64,000 nt of DNA from Herbidospora yilanensis (lineage in GTDB: Bacteria > Actinomycetota > Actinomycetes > Streptosporangiales > Streptosporangiaceae), in assembly GCF_001570565.1 (NCBI RefSeq), contig NZ_BBXE01000042.1:22089-86088 (forward strand), read 5' to 3'. How positions within the stretch are numbered: position 1 is the stretch's first letter; the number at the start of each line of letters is the position of its first letter. Under the pieces are notes generated by a model, which was not told where the DNA came from, did no database searches, and worked only from the letters and a program-made list of their open reading frames with translations. This document shows positions 7,115 through 16,118 of this stretch, piece by piece. Made by a program: the position numbers and the translations under genes.

Positions 7115-8224
7115 TCAGCGGTTGGCGGCATCGAGTTCAGGTGGCGATTGTTGTGTCGGGCTTCCTGTTGGGTCATCGAGAAGATCGAATCGGAGGTCCA
7201 CGAAGATCTTGTCGATGGGCACATCGTGGGCACGGCAGTACGACACGATGTCTTCCCACTGCAGGTCGCCGGGATGCGGTCGCGTGGCCACGTATGGGCC
7301 GACGAAGCTGTCGAAGTGCATGTCCTCGTATTCGATCTTCGCGAACCTCCGGCCGATCAACTGACCCACTCGGCTGACCACCTCCTGCTCAGTCATCGTC
7401 GTGACATCCATCAACTCCTGGATTTCGACGGCGTATGTCGCACCGATTTCCACCTGCCCGACGAGGTCACGGCCGCGTTGCAAGAGAAGGGCGAGCATCA
7501 CTCGGGCAGGTCGGCTCAGGCTCTGGATGCTCTCCGCGAACGCGGCCATAGCCGCGACATTGCCGTCCCGGATCTCGGGATCGTCGCCCTCCCACTTGTG
7601 ATGGGCAAGAAAGGCCTTCAACGTGCGAGCAGGACTCACGGCGGAATCCCCGGTCCGATCGGCGACGCGAACGGATTTGGAGTTGGCCAGATCCGAGACG
7701 GCCTGCGGGCCGCAGAAACGCTCGACCCAGGATTGGCCGAAGAATTCGTCCACGAGACGTGGATGGTCTTTCAACAAGGCTGACACTTCCTGAGCGCCCC
7801 ACGAAACGAGGGCGATTCCAAGCTTGGCCAGTCGTTCGCTCTGCTTCCGGATTTCCGTGTCAAGCTGTGTTCTGCGCAGGTTGCAGGAGGTGGCGTAGTA
7901 GAATACGGCGGTCTTGTCCGCCCAGTCGCCAGCTATCAAATCGTCGACAGCCTTCTTGATCTTTGCGGCAGTGAGGTTTTTGACCCGACGCGATTGCAGG
8001 ACGGCGTAGACCCTCTCTCCGTCTCCCCCGTCCGTCGGAGGCGCTGAGCGCCGGGCGTAGGCGTCGATCCCATCCTGTGCCTGCCCTGCCAGACCGAACA
8101 GCTTGGTCTCGACACCTTCGACGATCTCTAATAGCTGTCGGAACAGGTGCTCGGCATCGACCCATTCCAGTTGGTCGATAGGCAACATCTGGGCTCTGGT
8201 AGTGATTGGCGGCATAGGTTTCAT
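7115..8224 (-). CDS. Standalone restriction-endonuclease-fold (PD-(D/E)xK-like) protein
   Basis: The N-terminal 175 residues resemble the nuclease-like domain often fused in front of STAND/NACHT-type defence ATPases. GLAGQAQDGIDAYARR (44-59) supplies the GxxQxGID motif, and VYAVLQSRRVKNLTAAKI (72-89) is the strand carrying the QxK motif, here QxR (Gln77-Ser-Arg-Arg). SWGAQEVSALLKDHP and LVDEFFGQSWVERFCG (141-172) are the usual ending of that domain. Instead of an ATPase, the remaining 195 residues form a mostly helical domain of unknown type. It lies 12 bases after the stop of the upstream gene at 8237-8947, so the two form an operon convergent with the ubiquitin-like genes. Replacement of Lys by Arg may lower or abolish cleavage. 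Confidence 0.7.
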   Translation of the reverse strand: MKPMPPITTRAQMLPIDQLEWVDAEHLFRQLLEIVEGVETKLFGLAGQAQDGIDAYARRSAPPTDGGDGERVYAVLQSRRVKNLTAAKIKKAVDDLIAGDWADKTAVFYYATSCNLRRTQLDTEIRKQSERLAKLGIALVSWGAQEVSALLKDHPRLVDEFFGQSWVERFCGPQAVSDLANSKSVRVADRTGDSAVSPARTLKAFLAHHKWEGDDPEIRDGNVAAMAAFAESIQSLSRPARVMLALLLQRGRDLVGQVEIGATYAVEIQELMDVTTMTEQEVVSRVGQLIGRRFAKIEYEDMHFDSFVGPYVATRPHPGDLQWEDIVSYCRAHDVPIDKIFVDLRFDLLDDPTGSPTQQSPPELDAANR

Positions 8225-8236
8225 CGTTTAAGTTTC

Positions 8237-8947
8237 TTACGGCATGAGGCGGAGGGCCGCGCCATCCCAGTAGAGATGCTCGGCATCGGTCCACGAGCTT
8301 GGGTAGCGGTTCAACCGGACGGCTTCTGGCGTGAATTCGGGGAACATATCGGGAGGCAGAGGTTCGCCTGTGTAGCTGTTCACCCACTCAGTCGCTACGG
8401 GGCTGGGCTTCCAATCTGGGTCGCCGATGAGAACTGCGGCGACCATCTTGGGTTTGAGAACGACGGACTCGCCTGGAATCCGCCATTCACGTTCCCAGCT
8501 GAAATCCAGTAACCCACGTCCGTCAGTCCGGATCGGATTTCCCCAGACCTGTACGTCTTCGGGCCACTGCTGGTGGACCGACTCGGGAGGATAGGCGATC
8601 CCTCCGCCGCCGGCCGCGATGACATCGGCGCGGCGAAGCAAGACGCCCCAAGGGGGCATCCCCCGCTCGGTGAGCATGTGTAGGAGGTGATCGCCAGGGC
8701 TCTCGGACAGGCAGACGGCTGGCCCGTGGGCGCGGAAAGGAGTGAAGCCGCGGATGGTCCCAGTGGTGAGGATGGAGTCCAAGCGCTCCTGAGGGGTCAT
8801 CGCCCGAATCGGCGAGGGCACGTGGGGAGTGCTCGGCGACGATGCCTTCCGACCACAGAAGTGGATCAGAAAGTTGCTCTGGCCGGGTCCGGTTGAGGAC
8901 AGAATCGGCGGCAACGGAGCACGGTCGGGGTACATCATGATTCTCAT
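8237..8947 (-). CDS. Protein of unknown function, possibly abortive-infection related
   Basis: The 236-residue protein is not one I recognise with certainty. Recognisable blocks are a core RLDSILTTGTIRGFTPF near residues 55-71, PAVCLSESPGDHL near 76-88, PWGVLLRRADVIAAGGGGIAY near 99-119, and DFSWEREWRIP near 147-157. The order 'IL..G.I', 'VCLSESP', 'GVLL', then 'E.EWR' recalls AbiGi/DUF2971-like proteins linked to phage resistance; the match is by eye and weak. It is the first gene of a two-gene operon with the nuclease-like protein. In-frame ATGs at 8938 and 8935 are alternative starts. Confidence 0.6.
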   Translation of the reverse strand: MRIMMYPDRAPLPPILSSTGPGQSNFLIHFCGRKASSPSTPHVPSPIRAMTPQERLDSILTTGTIRGFTPFRAHGPAVCLSESPGDHLLHMLTERGMPPWGVLLRRADVIAAGGGGIAYPPESVHQQWPEDVQVWGNPIRTDGRGLLDFSWEREWRIPGESVVLKPKMVAAVLIGDPDWKPSPVATEWVNSYTGEPLPPDMFPEFTPEAVRLNRYPSSWTDAEHLYWDGAALRLMP

Positions 8948-9108
8948 GATCTCGCCATTTGGGAGCGGGCCAGACCAAGCGGCTCAATGGGGCAACCGGC
9001 GCGGACTGCCTGATTGGTGGGCAAGCCACAACCAGTGCTCATGTGAACTGCCCCCTGGTCGTCATGTCCCTTGAAGTGGCTGAGATGGGCGCCGCGCAGT
9101 TCGCGTAG

Positions 9109-9465
9109 CTACCGGCTTGTGGTCCATACGGGCTGCTCGCAGCGTCGCGTAACGCCCCTGACGCCGGTGCACATCTTGATCACGTCGATGTGGCTGAAGA
9201 GGGTGCTCTTCTCGTTGCAGCCCCACGCGGCTCCGTTGGTGTCGGCGATGGTGTGGATGCCGAGGATCGATGTGGCGTACTCGGCCTCGACGTACAGGTT
9301 GTCGGCCTTGTTGTCGCACACGACGATGTGCCGGCGGTCTTCCAAGACGCGAATGCTTCCGGCGGCGGTCGAGTGTCCCCATCCTGGGCCGGGATCGGTG
9401 GGCGCTGCGGACGCGGCGACAGTCGCGGCAAGGACAGCCGAGAGGATGAACGCTCGAACAAACAC
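9109..9465 (-). CDS. Small secreted protein of unknown function
   Basis: The 118-residue protein has a clear Sec signal peptide: hydrophobic residues 5-20 (FILSAVLAATVAASAA) with a likely cleavage after Ala-Ser-Ala-Ala near residue 21. The mature part is about 97 residues and holds four cysteines (CDN, WGCN, KMCTG, RRCEQ), enough for two disulfides. No enzyme motif is visible. It stands alone between the accessory cluster and tRNA-Lys, with no partner gene. Confidence 0.65.
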   Translation of the reverse strand: MFVRAFILSAVLAATVAASAAPTDPGPGWGHSTAAGSIRVLEDRRHIVVCDNKADNLYVEAEYATSILGIHTIADTNGAAWGCNEKSTLFSHIDVIKMCTGVRGVTRRCEQPVWTTSR

Positions 9466-9774
9466 AACGATCCGTTCCAGGAGAGGCCGTCAAAACGGCT
9501 GTCATCCTGAACGACGTTCTCCCGGACGTCAGTCGTGTTGACCGAGGTCTGACCCCAGGCCGACCTGATCTAGGGGATGCGCGGCTCGTGGGCCCACTTT
9601 TGGGGGATGTTCTGTGGCCGTCATGTGGATCCGACGTTACGTTGGCCCGCTTAGCGATCTTCAGCCCAGCACGCGGACGTACCAATGAGCAATCGCCGAG
9701 CAACCGAGGCCGATCTCGCCTCGCCGCCGAGGCCTCAAACCGGCACAAAACCACCGGTCAAATCGGGTCATAAG
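9466..9774. other. Gene-free stretch before tRNA-Lys
   Basis: I see no coding sequence with a ribosome binding site and no strong hairpin here. It separates the secreted protein gene from the 3' end of tRNA-Lys, so an attachment site or remnants of integration would be expected here if the accessory region is an integrated island. No copy of the tRNA 3' end was found by eye. Confidence 0.4.
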
Positions 9775-9849
9775 TGGTGGGGCGCCAGGGATTCGAACCC
9801 TGAACCTACGGATTAAAAGTCCGGAGCTCTGCCGTTGAGCTAGCACCCC
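9775..9849 (-). tRNA. tRNA-Lys (anticodon UUU)
   Basis: The minus strand folds as a complete tRNA. The acceptor stem GGGGTGC pairs with GCGCCCC, the anticodon stem CCGGA/TCCGT has one C-U mismatch at its base, and the loop CTTTTAA gives anticodon TTT. The T arm is AGGGTTCGAATCCCT. The CCA end is encoded (TGG at 9775-9777 on the plus strand). Its 3' end faces the accessory region to the left. Confidence 0.95.
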
Positions 9850-9918
9850 TCGTCTGCAGGGTACAGCGATCGTCTCACCAGAGCGAAGCAGTTCCCCGTG
9901 ATCAGCCTACCGGCCGCC

Positions 9919-11070
<1,152 letters not shown>

Positions 11071-11149
11071 GATTGCAGCGTATCCGGGCAGGGTCGGGGT
11101 AGGGCCAGGGGGAATCCCGATGTGCCATAGACGACAAAAGGGGCACGCT

Positions 11150-11554
11150 ATGGACATGAACGAGATACAGCCCAGTGGACACGTCAAGCAGCTTCGCCGG
11201 ACTCGCAATGGCCGGATCGTCGCCGGGGTCTGCTCCGGTGTCGGTCAGTACATCGGCATCGACCCGAACATCCTGCGGATCGTTCTCGCGGTCGCGTCGT
11301 TCTTCGGCGGCCTCGGTGTCGGCATCTACGCCGTCGCCTGGCTCCTGATCCCGAGCGAGGAGAAGAACGCCTCGATCGTGCAGGACCTCATCGAGAAGAA
11401 CAAGGACAACCCGACCTGGCTCGACGCCAAGGCCAAGGCGCAGGAGGGGTGGGCCAAGGCGACCAAGTCGCACAACGGCCACAAGACGCCGTCGACGCCG
11501 GTCGACCCTTACACCACTCACCCTTACGCCCAGACGAAGCAGCCGAACGACTGA
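11150..11554 (+). CDS. PspC-domain membrane protein
   Basis: The 134-residue protein has a PspC domain at about residues 12-70. It starts with QLRRTRNGRIVAGVCSGVGQYIGIDPN, with the conserved G-V-C-x-G-x-x-x-Y/L-x-x-D-P, followed by one hydrophobic helix (LRIVLAVASFFGGLGVGIYAVAWLLIP). The tail is hydrophilic, rich in Lys and Thr-Pro. PspC proteins belong to envelope-stress responses; short actinobacterial ones are of unclear role. An in-frame ATG at 11156 is an alternative start. It is divergent from the acyl-CoA dehydrogenase and its stop directly abuts the stop of the convergent MFS gene. Confidence 0.85.
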   Translation: MDMNEIQPSGHVKQLRRTRNGRIVAGVCSGVGQYIGIDPNILRIVLAVASFFGGLGVGIYAVAWLLIPSEEKNASIVQDLIEKNKDNPTWLDAKAKAQEGWAKATKSHNGHKTPSTPVDPYTTHPYAQTKQPND

Positions 11555-12841
11555 TCACGAGGTGTGCACCTTGGCGATGATCTCCGTTCGGGATTCCGTC
11601 CACGCGATGGCCAGGATGGCCGCGGCGCTCAGCCCGGCCACCCCGGCCAGCGCCACCACCGGTTCCGGGCCGAGGATCTGCGCGAGCGCGCCGCCGATGA
11701 GGATGCCCACACCCTGTGAGGCCAGCAGGCCTGACTGGACCAGGCCGAACGCCTGACCCCGTCGTTCGGGGGGCACACACTGGACGAAAGCGGCGTTGGC
11801 CGCGAGCTGGTATGCGCCTCCCACGCCGGACAGGACCCACAACACCAGCACGATCTCCAACGGCGGGCGCATGGCGCACACGACCAGGGGAGCGCAGGTC
11901 AGCATGGCCATCCAGCCCATCGTCTTGAGACGGGTGCTGGGATTGACGAACCTGCTGAACAGGAACGCCCCGAGGACCGTGCCGGTCGGCATGGCGGCCA
12001 TGAGCAGGCCCGTGATCACGGGCACCGGGAGCCCGCCGTCGTCGAGTTCCGCCGCGTAGGGCACCGCGATCCCCTCGGGCAGCACGTAGAAGCCGCACAA
12101 CCACGCGAACAGCACGAGGGTGCGCAGCCGCCGGTCGCCGAAGACCAGCCTGGCGCCCGCGGCGGTCATCGTCCACATCGACGGCTTTCCGCCGTCGGCC
12201 GACACCGTGGCCGATCTGCGGCTCACCCCGGCGACGATGATGAGCGCCGAGGCCAGGAACGTGGCGCAGTCGAGCGCCAGCGCCCGATAGGGGCCCAGAC
12301 CCGCGATGACGGCCCCGCCGGCCGCGAACCCGAGCATCTGGACGGCCTGGTTCGTCATGTTCTGCAGGGCGCTGCCGGCGACGTATCGATCGCCTTCGAG
12401 GATCTCGGGCAGCAGCGCGGCGCGCGCGGCCGAGAACGGCGCGCTGAGCAGCACCACCAGGAAGACCAGCACGCACAGCACCGCGAACGGGGTGCCGGGG
12501 ATGGCCATGATCGCGACCATGAGGGCCCGCAGGACATCGCAGACCAGCATGACCTGGCGGCGCGGGTAGCGGTCGGCGAGGCCGGCCAGCAGGGGGCCGC
12601 CGAGGATCGGCGGCAGGTAGGTCAGGGCGTAGACGGCCGCCGTGGCGAGCGCCGACTGGGTTCGGTTGAACACGAGCACCGCCAGGGCGACCTGCGCGAG
12701 CTGGTCGCCGAGCAGCGACAACCCCTGGCCGAGCCACAGGGCCCGGAACTCCTTGATCGCGATGACTTCGCCGTATGTCGCTTGGCGCTCCCCTGGACGG
12801 CGGTGTCTCCCCGGCAGTTTTCCGGGCTTCGTGGCCGCCAT
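11555..12841 (-). CDS. MFS transporter, drug-efflux type
   Basis: The 428-residue integral membrane protein has about 12 hydrophobic segments. The first loop reads LADRYPRRQVMLVCDVLRALMVA, the MFS motif A region typical of the MFS_3/macrolide-efflux-like exporters (GxLaDrxgRRrvml..dllRa). The N-terminal 25 residues are basic and cytoplasmic. The substrate is unknown, most likely a hydrophobic compound. The promoter region carries a 34-base imperfect palindrome (12864-12897), suggesting control by a repressor that is not encoded next to it. Confidence 0.85.
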   Translation of the reverse strand: MAATKPGKLPGRHRRPGERQATYGEVIAIKEFRALWLGQGLSLLGDQLAQVALAVLVFNRTQSALATAAVYALTYLPPILGGPLLAGLADRYPRRQVMLVCDVLRALMVAIMAIPGTPFAVLCVLVFLVVLLSAPFSAARAALLPEILEGDRYVAGSALQNMTNQAVQMLGFAAGGAVIAGLGPYRALALDCATFLASALIIVAGVSRRSATVSADGGKPSMWTMTAAGARLVFGDRRLRTLVLFAWLCGFYVLPEGIAVPYAAELDDGGLPVPVITGLLMAAMPTGTVLGAFLFSRFVNPSTRLKTMGWMAMLTCAPLVVCAMRPPLEIVLVLWVLSGVGGAYQLAANAAFVQCVPPERRGQAFGLVQSGLLASQGVGILIGGALAQILGPEPVVALAGVAGLSAAAILAIAWTESRTEIIAKVHTS

Positions 12842-12863
12842 TTCTCTCCGCTGAGCTCAGGCC

Positions 12864-12897
12864 GTAGCTGACACACTGTGTTCAGTATGTCACCTAC
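12864..12897. promoter_or_regulatory. 34-base palindrome upstream of MFS exporter (putative operator)
   Basis: Thirteen of seventeen base pairs match in this dyad. The outer arms are GTAG/CTAC, the next are TGACA/TGTCA, then ACTG/CAGT. It lies 23 to 56 bases before the exporter's start, where a TetR- or MarR-type repressor would bind over the promoter. No run of T follows on either strand, so a terminator is less likely. No regulator gene is adjacent. Confidence 0.55.
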
Positions 12898-12932
12898 AGT
12901 GCCTATAGCGCTCGCGAATCGCAACCTCGCGA

Positions 12933-13274
12933 CTACCACCCGAGTTCGTGCAGGCGGTCGTCGTCGATGCCGAAGTGGTGGGCGATCTCGTGGACCACCG
13001 TGATCTGAACCTCTTCGACGACGTCAGCCTCGGTTTCACAGATTGCCAAGGTCGGATTTCGATAGATCTCGATGCGGTCGGGAAGCACTCCTGAGTACCA
13101 CTCGCCCCGCTCCGTGAGCGGAATGCCGGTATAGAGACCGAGGAGGCCAGCTTCGGGCGGATCGTCCACGACCACGACGACGACGTTGTCCATGACTTTG
13201 GCCAGATCGGGCGGGATCAGGTCGAGTGCCTCGGCCACGAGCTCCTCGAACTTGCTCCTCGAGACGTCGATCAC
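12933..13274 (-). CDS. Metallopeptidase-family zincin-like protein
   Basis: The 113-residue protein has HEIAHHFGIDDDRLHELGW at its C-terminus, containing HExxH with a third possible ligand a few residues later. This is the compact zincin-like (DUF1025/PF06262) family of actinobacteria and proteobacteria. The N-terminal FEELVAEALDLIPPDLAKVMDNVVVVV and the LYTGIPLTERG block are also family features. No signal peptide is present, so it acts in the cytoplasm. Its substrate is not known. It is divergent from the metallophosphoesterase gene. Confidence 0.88.
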   Translation of the reverse strand: MIDVSRSKFEELVAEALDLIPPDLAKVMDNVVVVVVDDPPEAGLLGLYTGIPLTERGEWYSGVLPDRIEIYRNPTLAICETEADVVEEVQITVVHEIAHHFGIDDDRLHELGW

Positions 13275-13320
13275 ACGTCAAATCTACTTCCCCGTGGTTT
13301 TCGGGTAGACAGGAAGGAAC

Positions 13321-14916
13321 GTGGATTTGCCGAAGTGGGGGGAATCCGTGATCCGGTTTCTCAGAGGCCGGTTCGTACGGTTTCTTACAGTCGTCGTGGT
13401 CGCCCTGGCCGGAGCTTGGCTGGGGCTTTTGTTCGGCGCGTCCGTGCAGACGCCCATCGGCCCCGCCGACATCAACATGGCTCTGCGGCCCTCCTTTGAC
13501 GGGGGCACGGTCGTCGACGTGCGGCCCCTGGGAACGCTCCGGTTCGACACCCACTCGGGGCCGGTGCAGCTCAACCTCAGCATCGAGGCGGTCCATCCCG
13601 AGGCCGCCGAGCAGATCCTGCAGAACCCGCGCTGGGCCGACCGGTTGCCCGAGACCATCGAGACCGACCTGATGGGCGGCGTACAGGATCTGCTGGTCAG
13701 GGCCGCGGTCGGCGCGGTGGTCGCCGGCTTCCTGGGCGGGCTGATCGTCTTCCGCGACGTCTTCCGCGGCCTGTGGAGCGGCCTGGGCTCGATCCTGCTG
13801 GTCGGCGCGATGGCCGTCACGGCCGCGCTGAGCTTCAACCCGCAGGCGATCGCCGAACCCCGCTACACGGGCCTGCTGACGGGCGTGCCGTCACTGGTGG
13901 GCAACGCCCAGTCGATCGTCACCAAGTTCTCCGAATACCGGGGCCAGCTCGCCAAACTCGTCACGAACATCAGCCGTCTGTACGAAGCCGGCTCGACCCT
14001 CCCCATCTACGATCCCGACCCTGACACGATCAGGGTCCTGCACATCTCCGACCTGCACATCTACCCGCCGGGCTGGAACGTGGTCCGCTCCCTGATCGAC
14101 CAGTTCAAGATCAATCTGGTCATCGACACCGGCGACATCAGCGACCACGGCACCAAGATCGAGAACTCCTTCGTCGAGGAGATCGGCGACCTGGGCATCC
14201 CCTACGTGTTCGTGCGGGGCAACCACGACTCGATGGAGACCCAGAAGGCGGTCGCGAAGCAGAAGAACGCGATCGTCCTCGACGACCGGGTCGCCGAGGT
14301 CGAGGGCCTGCGCATCTACGGCATCGGAGATCCCCGCTTCACCCCCGACAAATCGGTCGAGGTCGACGAGAGCCCCGAGGCGCTGGCCGCCCTGGGGCGC
14401 GAGAAGGCCGCCGGCGTCGCGCCGCCCGAATGGCCGCGCTCGTCATCGACCACGGCGCCGCAGCGGTCTCCGGTCGATCTGGTGGCCGTCCACGACCCGA
14501 CGATCGGGCGGGCCTTCTACGGGTCGGTCTCGCTGATCCTGGCCGGGCACGTCCACGCCCGCTCGACCGAGTTGTCGCCGACCGGGTCCCGGTTGATGAT
14601 CCAGGGCTCGACCGGCGGGGCGGGCCTGCGGGGCCTCGAACACGACGAGCCCACGCCTCTCCAGGCCTCGGTTCTCTACTTCAGCAAGGACACCCACAGG
14701 CTCCAGGCCTGGGACGACATCACCGTCGGAGGGCTCGGGGAGCAACGTATCGCCGTGGAGCGTCAAATCGAGGCCGCGCCAGGTCGTACAATTTTCCCTG
14801 TGCCAGGGAACGCCCCGTCCCCGACGGGAACGATCACTGACACACCGTCGCCGGTCGCTTTGGCACAGAGGGCAAACGTCCCCTATGCTTCAGAGGTCCC
14901 CGACGGAGCGCGGTAA
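13321..14916 (+). CDS. Membrane-anchored metallophosphoesterase
   Basis: The 531-residue protein has all calcineurin-like metallophosphoesterase motifs: HISDLHIY near 241-248 (DxH), DTGDISDHG near 268-276 (GDxxD), RGNHDS near 299-304 (GNHD), and later VHDP and GHVHAR (GHxH). The N-terminal half holds hydrophobic segments at about residues 20-40 and 122-165, flanking a roughly 80-residue domain, so the catalytic domain is tethered at the membrane. GTG at 13321 is preceded by AGGAAGGAA. The likely reaction is hydrolysis of a phosphodiester or phosphomonoester with two metal ions; the substrate cannot be read from sequence. Its C-terminus overlaps the promoter of the tRNA cluster. Confidence 0.85.
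   Translation: MDLPKWGESVIRFLRGRFVRFLTVVVVALAGAWLGLLFGASVQTPIGPADINMALRPSFDGGTVVDVRPLGTLRFDTHSGPVQLNLSIEAVHPEAAEQILQNPRWADRLPETIETDLMGGVQDLLVRAAVGAVVAGFLGGLIVFRDVFRGLWSGLGSILLVGAMAVTAALSFNPQAIAEPRYTGLLTGVPSLVGNAQSIVTKFSEYRGQLAKLVTNISRLYEAGSTLPIYDPDPDTIRVLHISDLHIYPPGWNVVRSLIDQFKINLVIDTGDISDHGTKIENSFVEEIGDLGIPYVFVRGNHDSMETQKAVAKQKNAIVLDDRVAEVEGLRIYGIGDPRFTPDKSVEVDESPEALAALGREKAAGVAPPEWPRSSSTTAPQRSPVDLVAVHDPTIGRAFYGSVSLILAGHVHARSTELSPTGSRLMIQGSTGGAGLRGLEHDEPTPLQASVLYFSKDTHRLQAWDDITVGGLGEQRIAVERQIEAAPGRTIFPVPGNAPSPTGTITDTPSPVALAQRANVPYASEVPDGAR
14860..14889 (+). promoter_or_regulatory. Putative promoter of the tRNA-Glu/Asp/Phe cluster
   Basis: TTGGCA at 14860-14865 and TATGCT at 14884-14889 are separated by 18 bases and lie about 48 bases before tRNA-Glu. 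The promoter falls inside the last codons of the metallophosphoesterase gene. Confidence 0.55.
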
Positions 14917-14936
14917 GGACAGAGAGAAATCTCTGC

Positions 14937-15009
14937 GCCCCCATCGTCTAGCGGCCTAGGACACCGCCCTTTCAAGGCGGCGGCACGGGTTCGAATCCCG
15001 TTGGGGGCA
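14937..15009 (+). tRNA. tRNA-Glu (anticodon UUC)
   Basis: The acceptor stem GCCCCCA pairs with TGGGGGC, the anticodon stem CCGCC pairs with GGCGG around loop CTTTCAA (anticodon TTC), and the T arm is ACGGGTTCGAATCCCGT. The CCA end is not encoded. It is first in a three-tRNA cluster. Confidence 0.95.
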
Positions 15010-15106
15010 CGGAAGGGCCAGGAAAACGGCAGGTCGAAGACCTCCGAAGAACTGGTAAGCTACAAAAGCCGAAAGCGAAACGCCGGAAGCAAAAGTAGCA
15101 AAGCAA

Positions 15107-15181
15107 GGTCCTGTAGAGCAGTTTGGAGTGCTCGCCACCCTGTCAAGGTGGAGGTCGCGGGTTCAAGTCCCGTCAGGACCG
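15107..15181 (+). tRNA. tRNA-Asp (anticodon GUC)
   Basis: The acceptor stem GGTCCTG pairs with CAGGACC, the anticodon stem CCACC pairs with GGTGG around loop CTGTCAA (anticodon GTC), and the discriminator base is G. The CCA end is not encoded. Confidence 0.95.
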
Positions 15182-15185
15182 CTTG

Positions 15186-15259
15186 GGTCAGGTAGCTCAG
15201 TTGGTACGAGCGACCGCCTGAAAAGCGGTAGGTCGGCGGTTCGACCCCGCCCCTGACCA
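15186..15259 (+). tRNA. tRNA-Phe (anticodon GAA)
   Basis: The acceptor stem GGTCAGG pairs with CCTGACC, the anticodon stem ACCGC pairs with GCGGT around loop CTGAAAA (anticodon GAA). It starts only 4 bases after tRNA-Asp, so the two are processed from one transcript. Confidence 0.95.
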
Positions 15260-15281
15260 CATCTCTTGCTCGAATGAAACG

Positions 15282-15312
15282 CCCTGGACACATCGTGTGC
15301 CGGGGTTTTTTC
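15282..15312 (+). terminator. Rho-independent terminator of the tRNA cluster
   Basis: The stem CCCTGG-A-CACA pairs with TGTG-CC-GGGG around a TCG loop, with one bulged A, and is followed by six T residues. It lies 22 bases after tRNA-Phe. Confidence 0.85.
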
Positions 15313-15330
15313 ATTTCCCGTGACAATTCC

Positions 15331-15366
15331 CGAGGGCCCGCCGCGACGTCGTCCGGCGGGCCCTCG
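15331..15366 (-). terminator. Strong hairpin downstream of the metallopeptidase operon
   Basis: Perfect 13-base arms at 15331-15343 and 15354-15366 (CGAGGGCCCGCCG and its complement) enclose a 10-base loop. It lies just after the stop of the minus-strand metallopeptidase operon, which it most likely terminates. Confidence 0.7.
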
Positions 15367-15371
15367 GCGGT

Positions 15372-16118
15372 TCAGCCGACTCTCGGCTCGTTCGCGCTGA
15401 AGGTGTTGCACGATTTGGCGTCCCGCGACTCGAAGCCGCGCGTGAACCACGCCTCCCGGTTGCGCGGCGAGCCGTGGCTGCCGTTGATGCCGCCCCCGTC
15501 GTCGTCGAGGGTCATCATGCGCCGCAGGTTCCGCAGATCGGCGGCGGGCCGGTTCAGCGACTTCCAGGCGCTGCCCATGAACACCCCGGCCAGGCACTCC
15601 GACTGCAGTTCGACGCGCCGGGAGCGCTCCAGTTCCTCGTCCTGGCCGGAGGTCGGCAGGTTGACCTCCGCCCACAGGATCCCCGTCATGTGCTGGACGT
15701 GGTGGCCGTATTCGTGGGCGGCCAGCAGGAAGGTGCTGAGATCGTGAGGGGTGGCCAGCAGGCGCTGGTCGAGCAGGACGTCGAAGCGGCGGTCGGCGGG
15801 GCAGTACTGGCCCTGGATGCCCTGCCGCCACATCACCCCGCATCGGACCTCGGGCCGGTTGACGAACCCCACGCCCGCCGGGGGCATCGGCACGCCGACC
15901 TTGCCCATGTGGGCCGACCACGCGGCGTTCATGCAGTCGACGAGCGAGCGGAGGTATCTCCTCGTCCGGTCGCGGTCGCCGACGGCGACGGTCTTCTCGG
16001 GGCAGTCGACCTCGGCCATCTGGCCGGCCCGGTAGAGCAGGTTGCCGGTCAGGACGGGGTCGTCGACCGGGTAGGCCGTGCCGCCCAGCAGCAGGAGGGA
16101 GACGAGGAGTGCGCGCAT
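15372..16118 (-). CDS. Secreted neutral zinc metallopeptidase, paralogue 1 of 3
   Basis: The 248-residue protein has a signal peptide (MRALLVSLLLLGGTAY) and the zinc motif HEYGHH at residues 135-140, with a later VELQSECLAGVFMGSAW block near 170-186 that supplies the acidic ligand and family helix. This fits the YpfJ-like putative neutral zinc metallopeptidase family. Cysteines at 40, 62, 93 and 106 and near the C-terminus (KSCNTF) suggest disulfides. It is the last gene of a tandem array of three paralogues that abut with 0- and 1-base gaps. The substrate is unknown. Confidence 0.88.
   Translation of the reverse strand: MRALLVSLLLLGGTAYPVDDPVLTGNLLYRAGQMAEVDCPEKTVAVGDRDRTRRYLRSLVDCMNAAWSAHMGKVGVPMPPAGVGFVNRPEVRCGVMWRQGIQGQYCPADRRFDVLLDQRLLATPHDLSTFLLAAHEYGHHVQHMTGILWAEVNLPTSGQDEELERSRRVELQSECLAGVFMGSAWKSLNRPAADLRNLRRMMTLDDDGGGINGSHGSPRNREAWFTRGFESRDAKSCNTFSANEPRVG

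Noticed and set aside
1..9774. Search for insertion sequences, transposases or an integrase in the accessory region
   Set aside because: None of the frames shows transposase or recombinase motifs; the island call rests on content and the tRNA junction only.
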